Origin: Peptoniphilus gorbachii
GTDB lineage: Bacteria > Bacillota > Clostridia > Tissierellales > Peptoniphilaceae
DNA: 64,000 nt
Assembly (NCBI RefSeq): GCF_016908115.1
Contig: NZ_JAFBDH010000001.1
Location: forward strand, 310,001 to 374,000
Reading direction: 5' to 3'
Shown here: one piece after another, positions 45,801 through 53,916 of the stretch
Layout of the letters: the number at the start of each line of letters is the position of its first letter
How positions within the stretch are numbered: position 1 is the first letter of the stretch
The notes under the pieces: model-generated
Databases searched by the model: none
What the model was told of the DNA's origin: nothing
Seen by the model: only the letters and a program-made list of their open reading frames with translations
Program-made: the position numbers and the translations under genes

Positions 45801-46857
45801 AACTAAATACTTTATCCTTATTTCCTTTGCCTTTAACTAAGTTTACAACACAAATATCCTCTGGAAAATTTCTTTGATTAAATGAATTTCCTAAAATTTT
45901 TTCTCCATTTATTATTAACTTTGCAAAATAATTATCTAAATCAAAATTCTCAAAATGAAGTATTTGATAATCATCTGTAAGTTTTATATCTGCCTTAGGT
46001 TCTCTATACCAGTAGCAGAACATTGCATCTTTAGCCAAATTAATATTAGGCTTAAATTTTCCAAAACTTCTATCTTTAATATCATTTCTTATATAAAAAA
46101 CCACATCTTTTAAATTATAGGGATTTGTTATAAAATATCTTTTTTGAAATTCAGTAGGATTAAATGTAGTTCCTTTGGAATTTGAATGTTTAAAAGTACA
46201 ATGCTTATAATTAGAAGTATATAAGGTATATCCATCTGCATCTCTTCTAGGAACAGCATGATCAGCTGACGTATATACATATGGCAAAGATTGAAAGTAA
46301 GCCTTAAAAACTATTGGATTTTCCATATCATATCTAGTTCTAGTACTTACTTCAAATTTTCCTAATTCTTTACCTCCTAAAAAGTCAGGATCAAATACAT
46401 CAATAAATATTTTATTATTTGTCCAGCCAAGAAATTTATGCTCCTCACTATTTATATCTTTATTTTCAACCCATAATTTAAGAAAAATTTTTTTACCATT
46501 TTCTCTATAATTTATTAAATCTGACCATTTTGCAGACTTTAAGGCATAAAAAGCTTTAGCCTTAGTAGTTTCTCCATTGTAAACTTCATCTCTTAAAGCT
46601 ACTTCTTCATTATTTTCATTTTTAATAGTTCCATAATTTTTAACATTATTAATTAAATTCGTTTCTGGTACAAAAAGTATTTTTACATATTTATCTTTTG
46701 CACTATCTTCTGGAACTTTTTCAGTAACTATTGGCAGATCTTCTTGTGTCGAGTTTTCATCATTTCCATTAATCTCCGATCCGAGGGCAAAAACTGGATT
46801 AAAACTTGTCAAAAATAAAGTTACAACTAAAAATAATGAAAACATTTTCTTTTTCAT
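42823..46857 (-). CDS. Large surface protein with three Rib-like repeats and copper-amine-oxidase-fold C-terminus
   Basis: A 1,344-aa secreted protein. The signal peptide is FSLFLVVTLFLTSFNPVFA. The N-terminal 400 residues carry an InlB-like region (HKFLGWTNN) and unknown parts. Rib/long-Rib-like modules follow, three of them in nearly identical 161-aa tandem copies (about residues 575-1055). An acidic, lysine-rich linker comes next. The C-terminal copper-amine-oxidase N-domain-like fold (about 1210-1344, INNGRTMLPLRKVAEVLGAKV and DRIFVSLVNVAKVFG) is a wall-binding module common in anaerobic cocci and lacks any enzyme part. No LPXTG. Likely adhesin; copy number probably varies. Confidence 0.85.
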   Translation of the reverse strand: MKKKMFSLFLVVTLFLTSFNPVFALGSEINGNDENSTQEDLPIVTEKVPEDSAKDKYVKILFVPETNLINNVKNYGTIKNENNEEVALRDEVYNGETTKAKAFYALKSAKWSDLINYRENGKKIFLKLWVENKDINSEEHKFLGWTNNKIFIDVFDPDFLGGKELGKFEVSTRTRYDMENPIVFKAYFQSLPYVYTSADHAVPRRDADGYTLYTSNYKHCTFKHSNSKGTTFNPTEFQKRYFITNPYNLKDVVFYIRNDIKDRSFGKFKPNINLAKDAMFCYWYREPKADIKLTDDYQILHFENFDLDNYFAKLIINGEKILGNSFNQRNFPEDICVVNLVKGKGNKDKVFSYGSYIVFKESKISVIENNNPLYKYKLPTFNKSSNLHWYCDGKKIDDIRDITVNKDMTFVARVENDSEKYTINALDLEENYGSEIKEDEIINCITTNYPKDSDAKPIISLEKGQTLPDGKKSGEYNIKIEVKYPDESISKTSVKLTVLKSQAETYKAIGQEIKVKVGEKADAKEGILNKNDLPKGTNYSFKENIDTSLPGKKDIEIIVNYEDGSKEEIEVKLNVFIDGGIIRPIPEIESDDIVKEELAYSGKIDLSNNIKNLPEGSVVEDITDPKIDTKKPGEYSGKVKVTFKDGSSRIVIVPVEVLKSQAETYREETKTLEVNKNEVLTVEKLKEGIRNLPREVKVDIKENADTSEVGEKTARLTLTFKDSSSKEVEVNIRVKEVIDGGIIRPIPEIKSADIIKEELAYSGKVYLSDNIKNLPEGSVVEDITDPKIDTKKPGEYSGKVKVTFKDGSSRIVIVPVEVLKSQAETYREETKTLEVNKNEVLTVEKLKEGIRNLPREVKVDIKENADTSEVGEKTARLTLTFKDSSSKEVEVNIRVKEVIDAGIIRPIPKIKSADIIKEELAYSGKIDLSDNIKNLPEGSVVEDITDPKIDTRKPGEYSGKVKVTFKDGSSRIVIVPVEVLKSQAETYREETKTLEVNKNEVLTVEKLKEGIRNLPREVKVDIKENADTSEVGEKTARLTLTFKDSSSKEVEVKLRVKEIIPVKSDSEKNPPIIPKDLKVVDKNKLSQAEIDEIARKFKLANPKAKDVIVDQEGNFTLIYEDDSKNILKLANYLTEDPKENSEKDKDDDGKGNKENKDKKENWDKYYPDYYNYFPDLNNSDGERDTFKVFVSLPEKVKEEKKAYENTSYVFHINDFYYEIIKDGLSRKINMDIAPIINNGRTMLPLRKVAEVLGAKVIWNKDTRTAFFKRSGQTASIQIDNNKIILSSGEVIEMEAKPLNIQDRIFVSLVNVAKVFGLNNGNKDDGKDNDIEWDNEARTVTIYIK
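43685..45133 (-). repeat. Three near-identical 483-bp tandem repeats
   Basis: Marker sequence ACTCTTA(T/G)(A/C)TTAACTTC recurs at 43691, 44174 and 44657, exactly 483 bp apart and in frame with 161 codons. Near identity at DNA level indicates recent duplication or ongoing recombination. Confidence 0.93.
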
Positions 46858-47014
46858 TGTGTCCTCCTAGTTCATTTAAAAGATATTCTCTTCTAAATTC
46901 TCATAAAATAAATTTAAAACATATTCCTAAAAGAATTTTCTATAATTAATTATAGCAATATTCTTTTTTCACTTCTATAAGATAGAAAATAAAAAAATAA
47001 AAGTTTGCAAAAAA

Positions 47015-47043
47015 ATAAAAACCCGGGTTAAACCCCGAGTTTT
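47015..47043 (-). terminator. Terminator of rpsU-yqeY
   Basis: Minus strand AAACTCGGGG/ACCCGGGTTT-type hairpin followed by TTATTTTT, overlapping the yqeY stop. Confidence 0.85.
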
Positions 47044-47485
47044 AATTTAATAATTCTTTGGCTATAAGATTAACTTGTTTGCCATCTGCTTTGCCCTTGA
47101 TTAAAGGCATTACATTTTTCATTAATTTTCCAATATCCTTCATTGATGTTATTTCATTTTCGTCAATTACTTTTTTTATAATTTCTTTTAATTCTTCATC
47201 TGATAATTGCTCAGGTAAGTATTTAAGTAGTATTTCGATTTCATCATTAGTTTGTTTAACTAAATCTTCTCTATTACCCTTCTTGAATTCATCAATTGAC
47301 GATTTTTTTTCTTTAAGCTGTTTTGAAATGATATCTAAAATATCAGAATCATCAAGCTCTACTCGTTCATCTACTTCTTTTTGTTTAATAGCTGCACGAA
47401 CCATGGTGATAACATCTTTTCGAAGTTTATCTTTACTTTTCATAGCTTCTTTTAAGTCAGCCATGAGTCTCTCTTTTAGAGACAT
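47042..47485 (-). CDS. yqeY: YqeY/GatB-like domain protein
   Basis: A 147-aa YqeY-family protein (MSLKERLMADLKEAMKSKDK, KSSIDEFKKGNREDLV, MKDIGKLMKNVMPLIKGKADG), similar to the tail domain of GatB and thought to bind tRNA. A longer frame begins at 47554, but that start lies inside rpsU. The ATG at 47485, behind GAGGGTG and 14 nt after rpsU, matches the usual N-terminus. The rpsU-yqeY pair is standard in Firmicutes. Confidence 0.92.
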   Translation of the reverse strand: MSLKERLMADLKEAMKSKDKLRKDVITMVRAAIKQKEVDERVELDDSDILDIISKQLKEKKSSIDEFKKGNREDLVKQTNDEIEILLKYLPEQLSDEELKEIIKKVIDENEITSMKDIGKLMKNVMPLIKGKADGKQVNLIAKELLN

Positions 47486-47498
47486 AAGAACACCCTCT

Positions 47499-47678
47499 TT
47501 AATATCTGTGTTTTTTTCTGCGTGCCTCTTCGGATTTTTTCTTCCTTCTAACACTTGGTTTTTCGTAGTGTTCTCTTTTTCTTACTTCTTTGAGAACTCC
47601 ACTAGTGGCACATTGTCTTTTGAATCTTTTTAGAGCATTGTCTAAAGATTCATTTTCACCAACCCTGATTTCGGACAT
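47499..47678 (-). CDS. rpsU: 30S ribosomal protein S21
   Basis: 59 codons reading [19 protein letters not shown], then [20 protein letters not shown] and a lysine/arginine tail ending KKHRY. This is the S21 sequence, needed for translation initiation. GAGGAGG precedes the ATG. Too short for many gene callers but unmistakable. Confidence 0.96.
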   Translation of the reverse strand: MSEIRVGENESLDNALKRFKRQCATSGVLKEVRKREHYEKPSVRRKKKSEEARRKKHRY

Positions 47679-47729
47679 TTTTTAACCTCCTCTCGTAGAA
47701 AAGAGTAGCCTTGCGGCCAATGTAGGTTT

Positions 47730-47758
47730 ATTATACTCTATAAATCCCAAAACTTCAA
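47730..47758 (-). promoter_or_regulatory. SigmaA promoter of rpsU-yqeY
   Basis: Minus strand TTGAAG (47753..47758), 17-bp spacer, TATAAT (47730..47735), about 52 nt before the rpsU start. Confidence 0.8.
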
Positions 47759-47874
47759 TAATATTTTTGCTTTTTAAAATTTTTATCTTTACAAATTCTT
47801 TTTAACTAAGATAAATTTCTCCTTTAAGTGAACTTATTAGGGCTAGTTTTATCTATTTTTAATTCTCTCACAGA

Positions 47875-48726
47875 CTATTTTTTAAAAAAATTTTCTGAAT
47901 TCAAAAGTTTTTTTGCGTCTCTTCTTCCCATTTCATAAAGATTTTCTAGTTGATCATGGTCTTGTGTAAGAGTTTTTAAATTTCCTATATTGCTTGGTGC
48001 AAGAATTATGACCTTATTTTCCCTTTCAAGCTCCATGGCTTCTCTCAAGCTTTCGTTGTAGACGAGAGATCTTTTTGCAAAGGCCTTGGCTGCCTTTGGA
48101 TAAGTTCTCCTCAAAAGTCTTACATATTTTTTGTCCCTTCTTGCTTCTCTAAAATAATCTCTTGGCCTTGTAAGAACTATTACAACTTTATCACAGCCTG
48201 CTTGAAAGGCTCTTTTAAAAGGAATAGGATCACTTAAACCTCCATCAAAATAAGGAACACCTTTTACTTTATAGGGCTGGCACAAAACTGGCACACAACA
48301 AGAAGCCTTTATTGGGTCATAATTATCTATTACAAGATCTGATTTATTAAAATATTTTGCCTTGCCCGTCCTTGCATCTGTTGCCACAATTTCAAATTCC
48401 ATAGGATTATTTTTCATTGTCTTATAGTCAAGAGGGTATTCGCCCTTAGATGAACTTAAATCAGAATAAATATAATCTAGGTCAATATATGAACCAGTCT
48501 TTAAATAATTTTTAAAGCTCATGTATTCACTTCTAAAGGCATATTTGTTGTAGAAGACAAAATTTCTCCTGGGCTGCTTTGCCAAAAAAGAAGCGCCATT
48601 TGCAGCTCCTGCTGAAACTCCAATAAAGTAGTCCCCACTAATATTTTCTTCCATCAAGTAATCAAAAACTCCTGCGCCATAAATGCCACGAGTGCCACCG
48701 CCAACATCTACAAATCCTAATTTCAT
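47875..48726 (-). CDS. Patatin-like phospholipase
   Basis: A 283-aa acyl hydrolase with the patatin dyad: oxyanion loop GGGTRGIYGAG, nucleophile GVSAG and Asp in FDGGLSDP. It is of the RssA/YlbK-like bacterial group. No signal peptide. It stands between rpsU-yqeY and the HIT gene on the same strand with large gaps, so probably its own unit. Confidence 0.92.
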   Translation of the reverse strand: MKLGFVDVGGGTRGIYGAGVFDYLMEENISGDYFIGVSAGAANGASFLAKQPRRNFVFYNKYAFRSEYMSFKNYLKTGSYIDLDYIYSDLSSSKGEYPLDYKTMKNNPMEFEIVATDARTGKAKYFNKSDLVIDNYDPIKASCCVPVLCQPYKVKGVPYFDGGLSDPIPFKRAFQAGCDKVVIVLTRPRDYFREARRDKKYVRLLRRTYPKAAKAFAKRSLVYNESLREAMELERENKVIILAPSNIGNLKTLTQDHDQLENLYEMGRRDAKKLLNSENFFKK

Positions 48727-48892
48727 AAGTCATCTTCCTTCTCTATATATAAATCCTATTATTATCCACCTTGATTATAGTATATAAAAAATTTTTAAAA
48801 TTTCCTATGGACAAAAATGTCAAAGTGTTTACCTTTCATTTAATCTCCTTGCAAACTTTTAAAATAAAAGATAAATATTTTTCCAAAAAATT

Positions 48893-48926
48893 CGAAAAAA
48901 AATGCTACAAGAAAACTCGTAGCATT
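48893..48926 (-). terminator. Terminator of the mtaB-HIT operon
   Basis: Minus strand AATGCTACGAG/CTTGTAGCATT hairpin followed by seven T. Confidence 0.9.
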
Positions 48927-48946
48927 AAAATTCATATTTACTTTTA

Positions 48947-49285
48947 TCAACCTGGTGGCCAATTCAGACTTCTTCCACCAAGAACATGGAAATGAAGGTG
49001 ATCAACACTTTGTCCTCCATCTTCTTTGCAATTATTAACAATTCTGTAGCCCTTAGTAAGTCCTGCCTCAGCACAAAGTTTTTTTGCAACTAAAAATACA
49101 TGGCCAATTAATTCCTTATGACCTTCATCAAGGTCATCTGCAGATGCAATATGTTCCTTTGGCACAATTAAAAAATGTGTTGGTGCTTGTGGATCTATGT
49201 CCTTAAAGGCATAGACAAGTTCGTCTTCATAAATTTTCTCTGAAGGGATTTCTCCACTAATTATTTTACAAAATAAACAGTCCAT
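48947..49285 (-). CDS. HIT-family nucleotide hydrolase
   Basis: A 112-aa Hint-type protein: CLFCKIISGEIPSEKIYED start, HFLIVPKEHI, and the catalytic triad HLHFHVLGG. It hydrolyses nucleoside phosphoramidates or similar adducts in known relatives. Last gene of the dnaJ-prmA-rsmE-mtaB run, spaced 2 nt from the DUF1284 gene. Confidence 0.94.
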   Translation of the reverse strand: MDCLFCKIISGEIPSEKIYEDELVYAFKDIDPQAPTHFLIVPKEHIASADDLDEGHKELIGHVFLVAKKLCAEAGLTKGYRIVNNCKEDGGQSVDHLHFHVLGGRSLNWPPG

Positions 49286-49287
49286 TC

Positions 49288-49671
49288 CTACCTCCTTTTT
49301 GCTTCAACTTCTTTGCATAAATCATTCCACTGACAAGCTCTACAAATTTCTTCTCGCCTGTCTTTACTAAATATTATATCACAAGATAAAGTCCTAAGGT
49401 CCTCCCAAAAATATTTTTCATCTGCTCTTAAATTTAAGATTTTTAAAACTTTCTCGTCGTAAGCCTTTACTTTTTCCTCACTCTCACAGACTTTACCAAG
49501 ATTTTCTGGACAATATTTGCATACATCATCTAGATCTTTTATAAACATAACTTCAGGATTTTCTCTAAGTTTTTTTATAACTTCAGTCATATTTTTTGAA
49601 AAGTCATCATTATAGCCCTCGCCCACAAAATTTTCTGTGCACAAGAGATGGTGTGCTCTTATTTTTAACAT
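49288..49671 (-). CDS. DUF1284 protein
   Basis: A 127-aa cysteine-rich protein with the N-terminal LKIRAHHLLCTENFVGEGY motif and four to six conserved cysteines (DDVCKYCPENLGKVC, LSCDII, CRACQWNDLC), typical of DUF1284. Metal binding is likely; function unknown. It directly abuts mtaB and HIT genes. Confidence 0.85.
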   Translation of the reverse strand: MLKIRAHHLLCTENFVGEGYNDDFSKNMTEVIKKLRENPEVMFIKDLDDVCKYCPENLGKVCESEEKVKAYDEKVLKILNLRADEKYFWEDLRTLSCDIIFSKDRREEICRACQWNDLCKEVEAKRR

Positions 49672-50970
49672 TTAATCACCAATAATTTCACAGTTTGCAA
49701 TTTCGCCTGTATCTAAAATTTTTACCTCTTTTATTTTATTTTTTAGGTCAATCTCACTTTTTGCCTTAACTCTAATGTAATTTGTTGTGTAGCCGTAATA
49801 CTCGCCCTCATGATCTTCTTCAAATAAAACTGATTGAGGATATTTCATATTTTCTCTCTCGAAAATTTCTTGATATTCTTCTCCAAGGGCAATTAATTTT
49901 TCTGATCTTTCTTTTTTCACATTTCCGTCAATTTGATTTTTCATGAGGGCTGCCTTAGTATTTTTTCTCTTGGAATACTTAAAGACATGAATTCTTGAAA
50001 AGCCAACTTCTTTTACAATGTTCATAGAATCAGCAAAGTCCTCTTCACTTTCGCCAGGAAAGCCAACAATAATATCTGTCGTAAGACCTGCGTGAGGCAT
50101 ATACTTTCTTATAATATTTGCCTTTTCAATGTATTCTTCGCGAGTGTATCTTCTATTCATTGCCTTTAAAATATTATTGGAGCCAGATTGTAGGGACAGG
50201 TGGAAGTGGTCGCAGAGCTTTCCAGTTTTCACTGCTCTCTCCATAAATTCATGAGTAATAATTATTGGCTCAACAGAAGATAATCTTATTCTCTCAATGC
50301 CATCAACTTCTGCAATACTTTCGATTAAATCAATTAATCTCATGTCACCTAAATCCATGCCAAAAGATCCAATGTGAATGCCTGTCAAGACAATTTCTTT
50401 AAAGCCACGGTCTGCAAGAGTTCTTGCCTCTCTCACTGAATCTTCAATAGTCCTTGACCTAATTGGTCCTCTGGCAAAGGGAATTATGCAGTAAGTGCAA
50501 AATCTGTTGCAACCATCTTGTACCTTCATGTAGGCACGAGTCCTGTTGTTGCTGTCAAAATTTGTCGTGTTGGCAAATTCTCGGACATTTTTTAAGTCCT
50601 TTACAATATTTATTTTTTCGTGAGACGCTTTTGACTCCTCAATTAAGTCTACAATTTTATTTCTTTCAGTTGTGCCAATTACAACATCCACACCCTCAAT
50701 ATTTTTAACTTCGTCGGGACTAACTTGTGAATAGCAACCTACAACTGCAACTACTGAATCTGGATTTTTTTTCTTTGATTTTCTAATAAACTGTCTTGAT
50801 TTTCTATCTGATAAATTTGTAACTGTGCAAGTATTTACTATATATACATCGCTAAATTCATCATTATCAACTTCTCTATAGCCTCTCTTTTCAAAAATTT
50901 CGCTCATGGCTTCTGATTCGTATTGATTAACCTTGCAGCCAAGAGTTAAAATTGAAAAAGTTTTTTCCAT
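49672..50970 (-). CDS. mtaB: tRNA (t6A37) methylthiotransferase MtaB
   Basis: A radical-SAM enzyme that makes 2-methylthio-t6A at tRNA position 37. The 432-aa protein has the N-terminal UPF0004 cluster site (LGCKVNQYES, NTCTVTN, VGCYSQ), the radical SAM CxxxCxxC in GCNRFCTYCIIP, and a TRAM domain. Its start overlaps the stop of rsmE. Confidence 0.95.
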   Translation of the reverse strand: MEKTFSILTLGCKVNQYESEAMSEIFEKRGYREVDNDEFSDVYIVNTCTVTNLSDRKSRQFIRKSKKKNPDSVVAVVGCYSQVSPDEVKNIEGVDVVIGTTERNKIVDLIEESKASHEKINIVKDLKNVREFANTTNFDSNNRTRAYMKVQDGCNRFCTYCIIPFARGPIRSRTIEDSVREARTLADRGFKEIVLTGIHIGSFGMDLGDMRLIDLIESIAEVDGIERIRLSSVEPIIITHEFMERAVKTGKLCDHFHLSLQSGSNNILKAMNRRYTREEYIEKANIIRKYMPHAGLTTDIIVGFPGESEEDFADSMNIVKEVGFSRIHVFKYSKRKNTKAALMKNQIDGNVKKERSEKLIALGEEYQEIFERENMKYPQSVLFEEDHEGEYYGYTTNYIRVKAKSEIDLKNKIKEVKILDTGEIANCEIIGD

Positions 50971-51659
50971 TACTCACACTCCTTTGCGTGTATTATATAA
51001 AATGATGCAGTGATTGCTGCAGTCTCGGCGCGTAAAATTCTCCTGCCAAGACCAACTTTTTTTGCATCCCTTAAAATTTCAAGTTCTCTATTTGATATGC
51101 CGCCTTCAGGTCCAATTACAAGACCAATATTGTCACTTAGCATATTAATAATTTCTCCAAGCTGACTTTTATCTTCGTCTTCATAACAAAGGACTAAATC
51201 GCCCTTAAATTTTAAAATGTCATCAGTCTTTATTATGTCATGAACCAGAGGTATTATGTCCCTCTTAGATTGCTTTGCGGCAGACTCGACAATTTTTTGG
51301 TATCTTTCCTTTTTCTTGTCCTTTTTCTTTGAAATATCAGAAATTGTCCTATCCATTAAAACTGGATAAAAGTCGCTGACACCAATTTCTGTTGCGTGCC
51401 TCAAAACATCTTCTGACTTATTATTTTTTAGGACTCCAAAAAATAGGGATAGCCTAACCCTTGATTCGTTAGATTCTTCTACCTCTCCCATTTTTTTGAG
51501 CTTGTCGTCATAAAAAGCAAAGGAAAAAATTCCATCACGAAAGACAACTTGAAAGACTTCTCCATCTTCTATCCTAATTACATTTTTTAAGTGATGGATT
51601 GTCTCTTCCTTTAAATTTGTATTTCCCTTAAATTCTCTATCTTCAAAAAATCTATACAT
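50970..51659 (-). CDS. rsmE: 16S rRNA m3U1498 methyltransferase
   Basis: A SPOUT-fold methyltransferase of 229 aa. It begins MYRFF and has HLKNVIRIEDGE, AKQSKRDIIP, the knot sequence IGPEGGISNRELEIL and LGRRILRAETAA. It overlaps prmA by 8 nt, in the usual prmA-rsmE order. Confidence 0.95.
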   Translation of the reverse strand: MYRFFEDREFKGNTNLKEETIHHLKNVIRIEDGEVFQVVFRDGIFSFAFYDDKLKKMGEVEESNESRVRLSLFFGVLKNNKSEDVLRHATEIGVSDFYPVLMDRTISDISKKKDKKKERYQKIVESAAKQSKRDIIPLVHDIIKTDDILKFKGDLVLCYEDEDKSQLGEIINMLSDNIGLVIGPEGGISNRELEILRDAKKVGLGRRILRAETAAITASFYIIHAKECE

Positions 51660-52554
51660 TTAATTTTCCCACAATAGCAAGCCAATTATTTTTTTCTATT
51701 TCGTCAATTATTTCAAAGCCATTCTCCATTAAGGCATCCATTACCATTTGTCTTCTCTCTTTTATAATTCCTGAAGTGATAAAAATTCCGCCAGGATCCA
51801 TGTGATTTTTTAGATTTTTTATTTCATCAACGATTATTTCTGCAATGATGTTTGAAACAATTAAATCCGCTCTTCCCTTTACAACATCTAAGAGATTGCC
51901 CTTTTTAATTTCCATCTTGTCTTCTACATCATTTAATTTTGCATTTTCATGAGATGCATCAATACACTTTTCATCAATGTCAATGGCAAGAGCTCTTTTT
52001 GCACCAAGCTTTAAGGCAGCAATGGCAAGTATGCCTGAGCCGCATCCAATGTCAAAAATTTCGTCGCCCTCATTTACATATTTTTCTAAAAGTTCAAGGC
52101 ACATATAAGTTGACTCGTGAGTTCCAGTACCAAAAGCCATACCTGGATTTATTTTTATAATTTTTCTATTTGAATTATATTCTTCCCATTCAGGGACAAT
52201 GGCAAGGCTCTCTCCAATTTCTAGGGGCTTATAATATTTCTTCCAATTGTTAGCCCAATCCTCATCATCTTTTTCTTCTATTTTTGAATTTCCTAAAGAC
52301 TTTTCTTCAAGTTCAGCCTTTAAATTTTTTGCATCATCTGTGTTTTCTGGATAAACTTTTATGGCAAAAATTTCTTTATCAGAATTTAAAAGAGGATAAT
52401 CTATAAAGTCCCAGTCCTTTTCGTCTTGGTCCAGCTCATCCACTAAGTGACTGGAAACTTCTTCTGTTGTATAAATTCCGTAGTCAAAAAGAATTCCTTC
52501 AATTATATCTTTTTTTTCCTTTGAAGTGTTTATTGTCATTTCAATGTATTTCAT
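51652..52554 (-). CDS. prmA: Ribosomal protein L11 methyltransferase
   Basis: Trimethylates L11. The 300-aa protein has an N-terminal ferredoxin-like domain and a class I methyltransferase domain (PGMAFGTGTHEST, DIGCGSGILAIAALKLGAKRA; NII in VSNIIAEIIV). Located between dnaJ and rsmE as in most Firmicutes. Confidence 0.95.
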   Translation of the reverse strand: MKYIEMTINTSKEKKDIIEGILFDYGIYTTEEVSSHLVDELDQDEKDWDFIDYPLLNSDKEIFAIKVYPENTDDAKNLKAELEEKSLGNSKIEEKDDEDWANNWKKYYKPLEIGESLAIVPEWEEYNSNRKIIKINPGMAFGTGTHESTYMCLELLEKYVNEGDEIFDIGCGSGILAIAALKLGAKRALAIDIDEKCIDASHENAKLNDVEDKMEIKKGNLLDVVKGRADLIVSNIIAEIIVDEIKNLKNHMDPGGIFITSGIIKERRQMVMDALMENGFEIIDEIEKNNWLAIVGKLNV

Positions 52555-52602
52555 CTAATCACCTGATTTCATTATATATTACCTGAAATCTTTATACAAT
52601 TT

Positions 52603-52630
52603 AAAAAATGCGAATCCGTGATCCGCATTA
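52603..52630 (-). terminator. Terminator after dnaJ
   Basis: Minus strand AATGCGGAT/ATTCGCATT hairpin overlapping the dnaJ stop, followed by six T. It separates the heat-shock genes from prmA. Confidence 0.82.
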
Positions 52631-53758
52631 GTCAAATAAATCTTTTAACTTGTCTAAAAATGATTTTTTATTTTCTTCAACTTCTGGCTCAGTCTCTCTC
52701 AATTCTTCCAAAAGTTTTTTCTGCTCATCAGAAACTTTTTTAGGAATAATTATGTCGACTTTAAAGAAGAGATCTCCCCTTTGATTTTCACGATTTACAT
52801 AGGGAACTCCTTCGCCCTTTAGTCTAAAGACTGTGCCGCCTGTAGTGCCCTTAGGGATGTCATAGTCTACAAGTTTTTTTAGGGTTGGCACTTTTATCTT
52901 TGCGCCAAGAACTGCATCGGGATAGGAAATTGGAATGTTTAAATAAATGTCGTTGCCTTCTCTTTTAAATACTGCATCAGACCTAACTCTGATGTAGACA
53001 AATATGTCTCCATTTTCGCCACCATTTTCACCAACAGAACCTTGACCCTTTAGTGAAATAATATTTCCAGTGTCCACTCCCTTAGGAATATTTACTTTTA
53101 ATTTTTTGCTCTTTAGGACAGCACCTCTGCCGCCACATTTTTTACATGGCTCATCAATTACTTCGCCAGTGCCATGACACTTGTCGCATGAAGAAGTTCT
53201 AACAAATCTGCCAAAAGGCGTGTTTTGTTCTGTCGTCACTTGACCGGATCCATGGCACTTGTCACATTCATGTTTTTCTGTTCCAGGTTCCATTTTGCTA
53301 CCGTGACAATGGCTGCACTCTTCTTTTACCTTTACAGAAATTTCTTTTTCCACACCAAAAATTGCTTCAAAAAAATCAAGAGTTACATCAACTCTAGTGT
53401 CAGGTCCCTTCTTTGGCATGTCTTTTCTATTTGCATATTCATATCTATTTGATCTTGAGCCGCCAAAAATATCAAAGATGTCATCAAAAATATCTGAGAA
53501 TCCTCCAAAGCCGCTGCCTCCGGCACCACCCATGTTGCCCTTAAGACCTTCTTCGCCATAGACATCATAAACTTGTCTCTTTTCATCGTCAGATAAGACT
53601 TCATAGGCATAGGAAATTTCTTTAAATTTTGCCTCTGCAACTTCATCTCCTGGATTTAAGTCTGGATGATACTTTTTCGCAAGCTTTTTATAAGATCTCT
53701 TTAATTCTTCTTTGGTTACATTTTTTTCAACTTCAAGAATTTCATAAAAATTTCTCAT
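52628..53758 (-). CDS. dnaJ: Chaperone DnaJ
   Basis: Hsp40 co-chaperone of DnaK. The 376-aa type I DnaJ has a J domain with HPD ([10 protein letters not shown]), a Gly-rich region, four CxxCxGxG zinc repeats ([32 protein letters not shown]) and a C-terminal peptide-binding domain. I use the ATG at 53758 behind GAGGTGG; the frame could extend to a TTG at 53770, but that lies on the ribosome site. Confidence 0.96.
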   Translation of the reverse strand: MRNFYEILEVEKNVTKEELKRSYKKLAKKYHPDLNPGDEVAEAKFKEISYAYEVLSDDEKRQVYDVYGEEGLKGNMGGAGGSGFGGFSDIFDDIFDIFGGSRSNRYEYANRKDMPKKGPDTRVDVTLDFFEAIFGVEKEISVKVKEECSHCHGSKMEPGTEKHECDKCHGSGQVTTEQNTPFGRFVRTSSCDKCHGTGEVIDEPCKKCGGRGAVLKSKKLKVNIPKGVDTGNIISLKGQGSVGENGGENGDIFVYIRVRSDAVFKREGNDIYLNIPISYPDAVLGAKIKVPTLKKLVDYDIPKGTTGGTVFRLKGEGVPYVNRENQRGDLFFKVDIIIPKKVSDEQKKLLEELRETEPEVEENKKSFLDKLKDLFD

Positions 53759-53873
53759 CTTCCACCTCAATAGTTTTATATTCTAATATAAAGTCTTGGA
53801 AAAATAAAGCTTATTTTGTAATTTCAAATTTTCTCTCAAAATTTTTGCAAGAAAAACAAAATAATTTTAAACA

Positions 53874-53901
53874 TAAAAAAAGTTGCAGCCGAAACTGCAA
53901 C
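53874..53901 (-). terminator. Terminator after dnaK
   Basis: Minus strand GTTGCAG/CTGCAAC hairpin (53882..53901) followed by seven T. It would limit read-through from dnaK to dnaJ. Confidence 0.85.
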
Positions 53902-53916
53902 AATTTTATTTAATTA

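Noticed and set aside
47486-47554. Longer yqeY start
   Set aside because: The extension lies within the rpsU coding region in another frame, and the ATG at 47485 has a good ribosome site and matches the family N-terminus.
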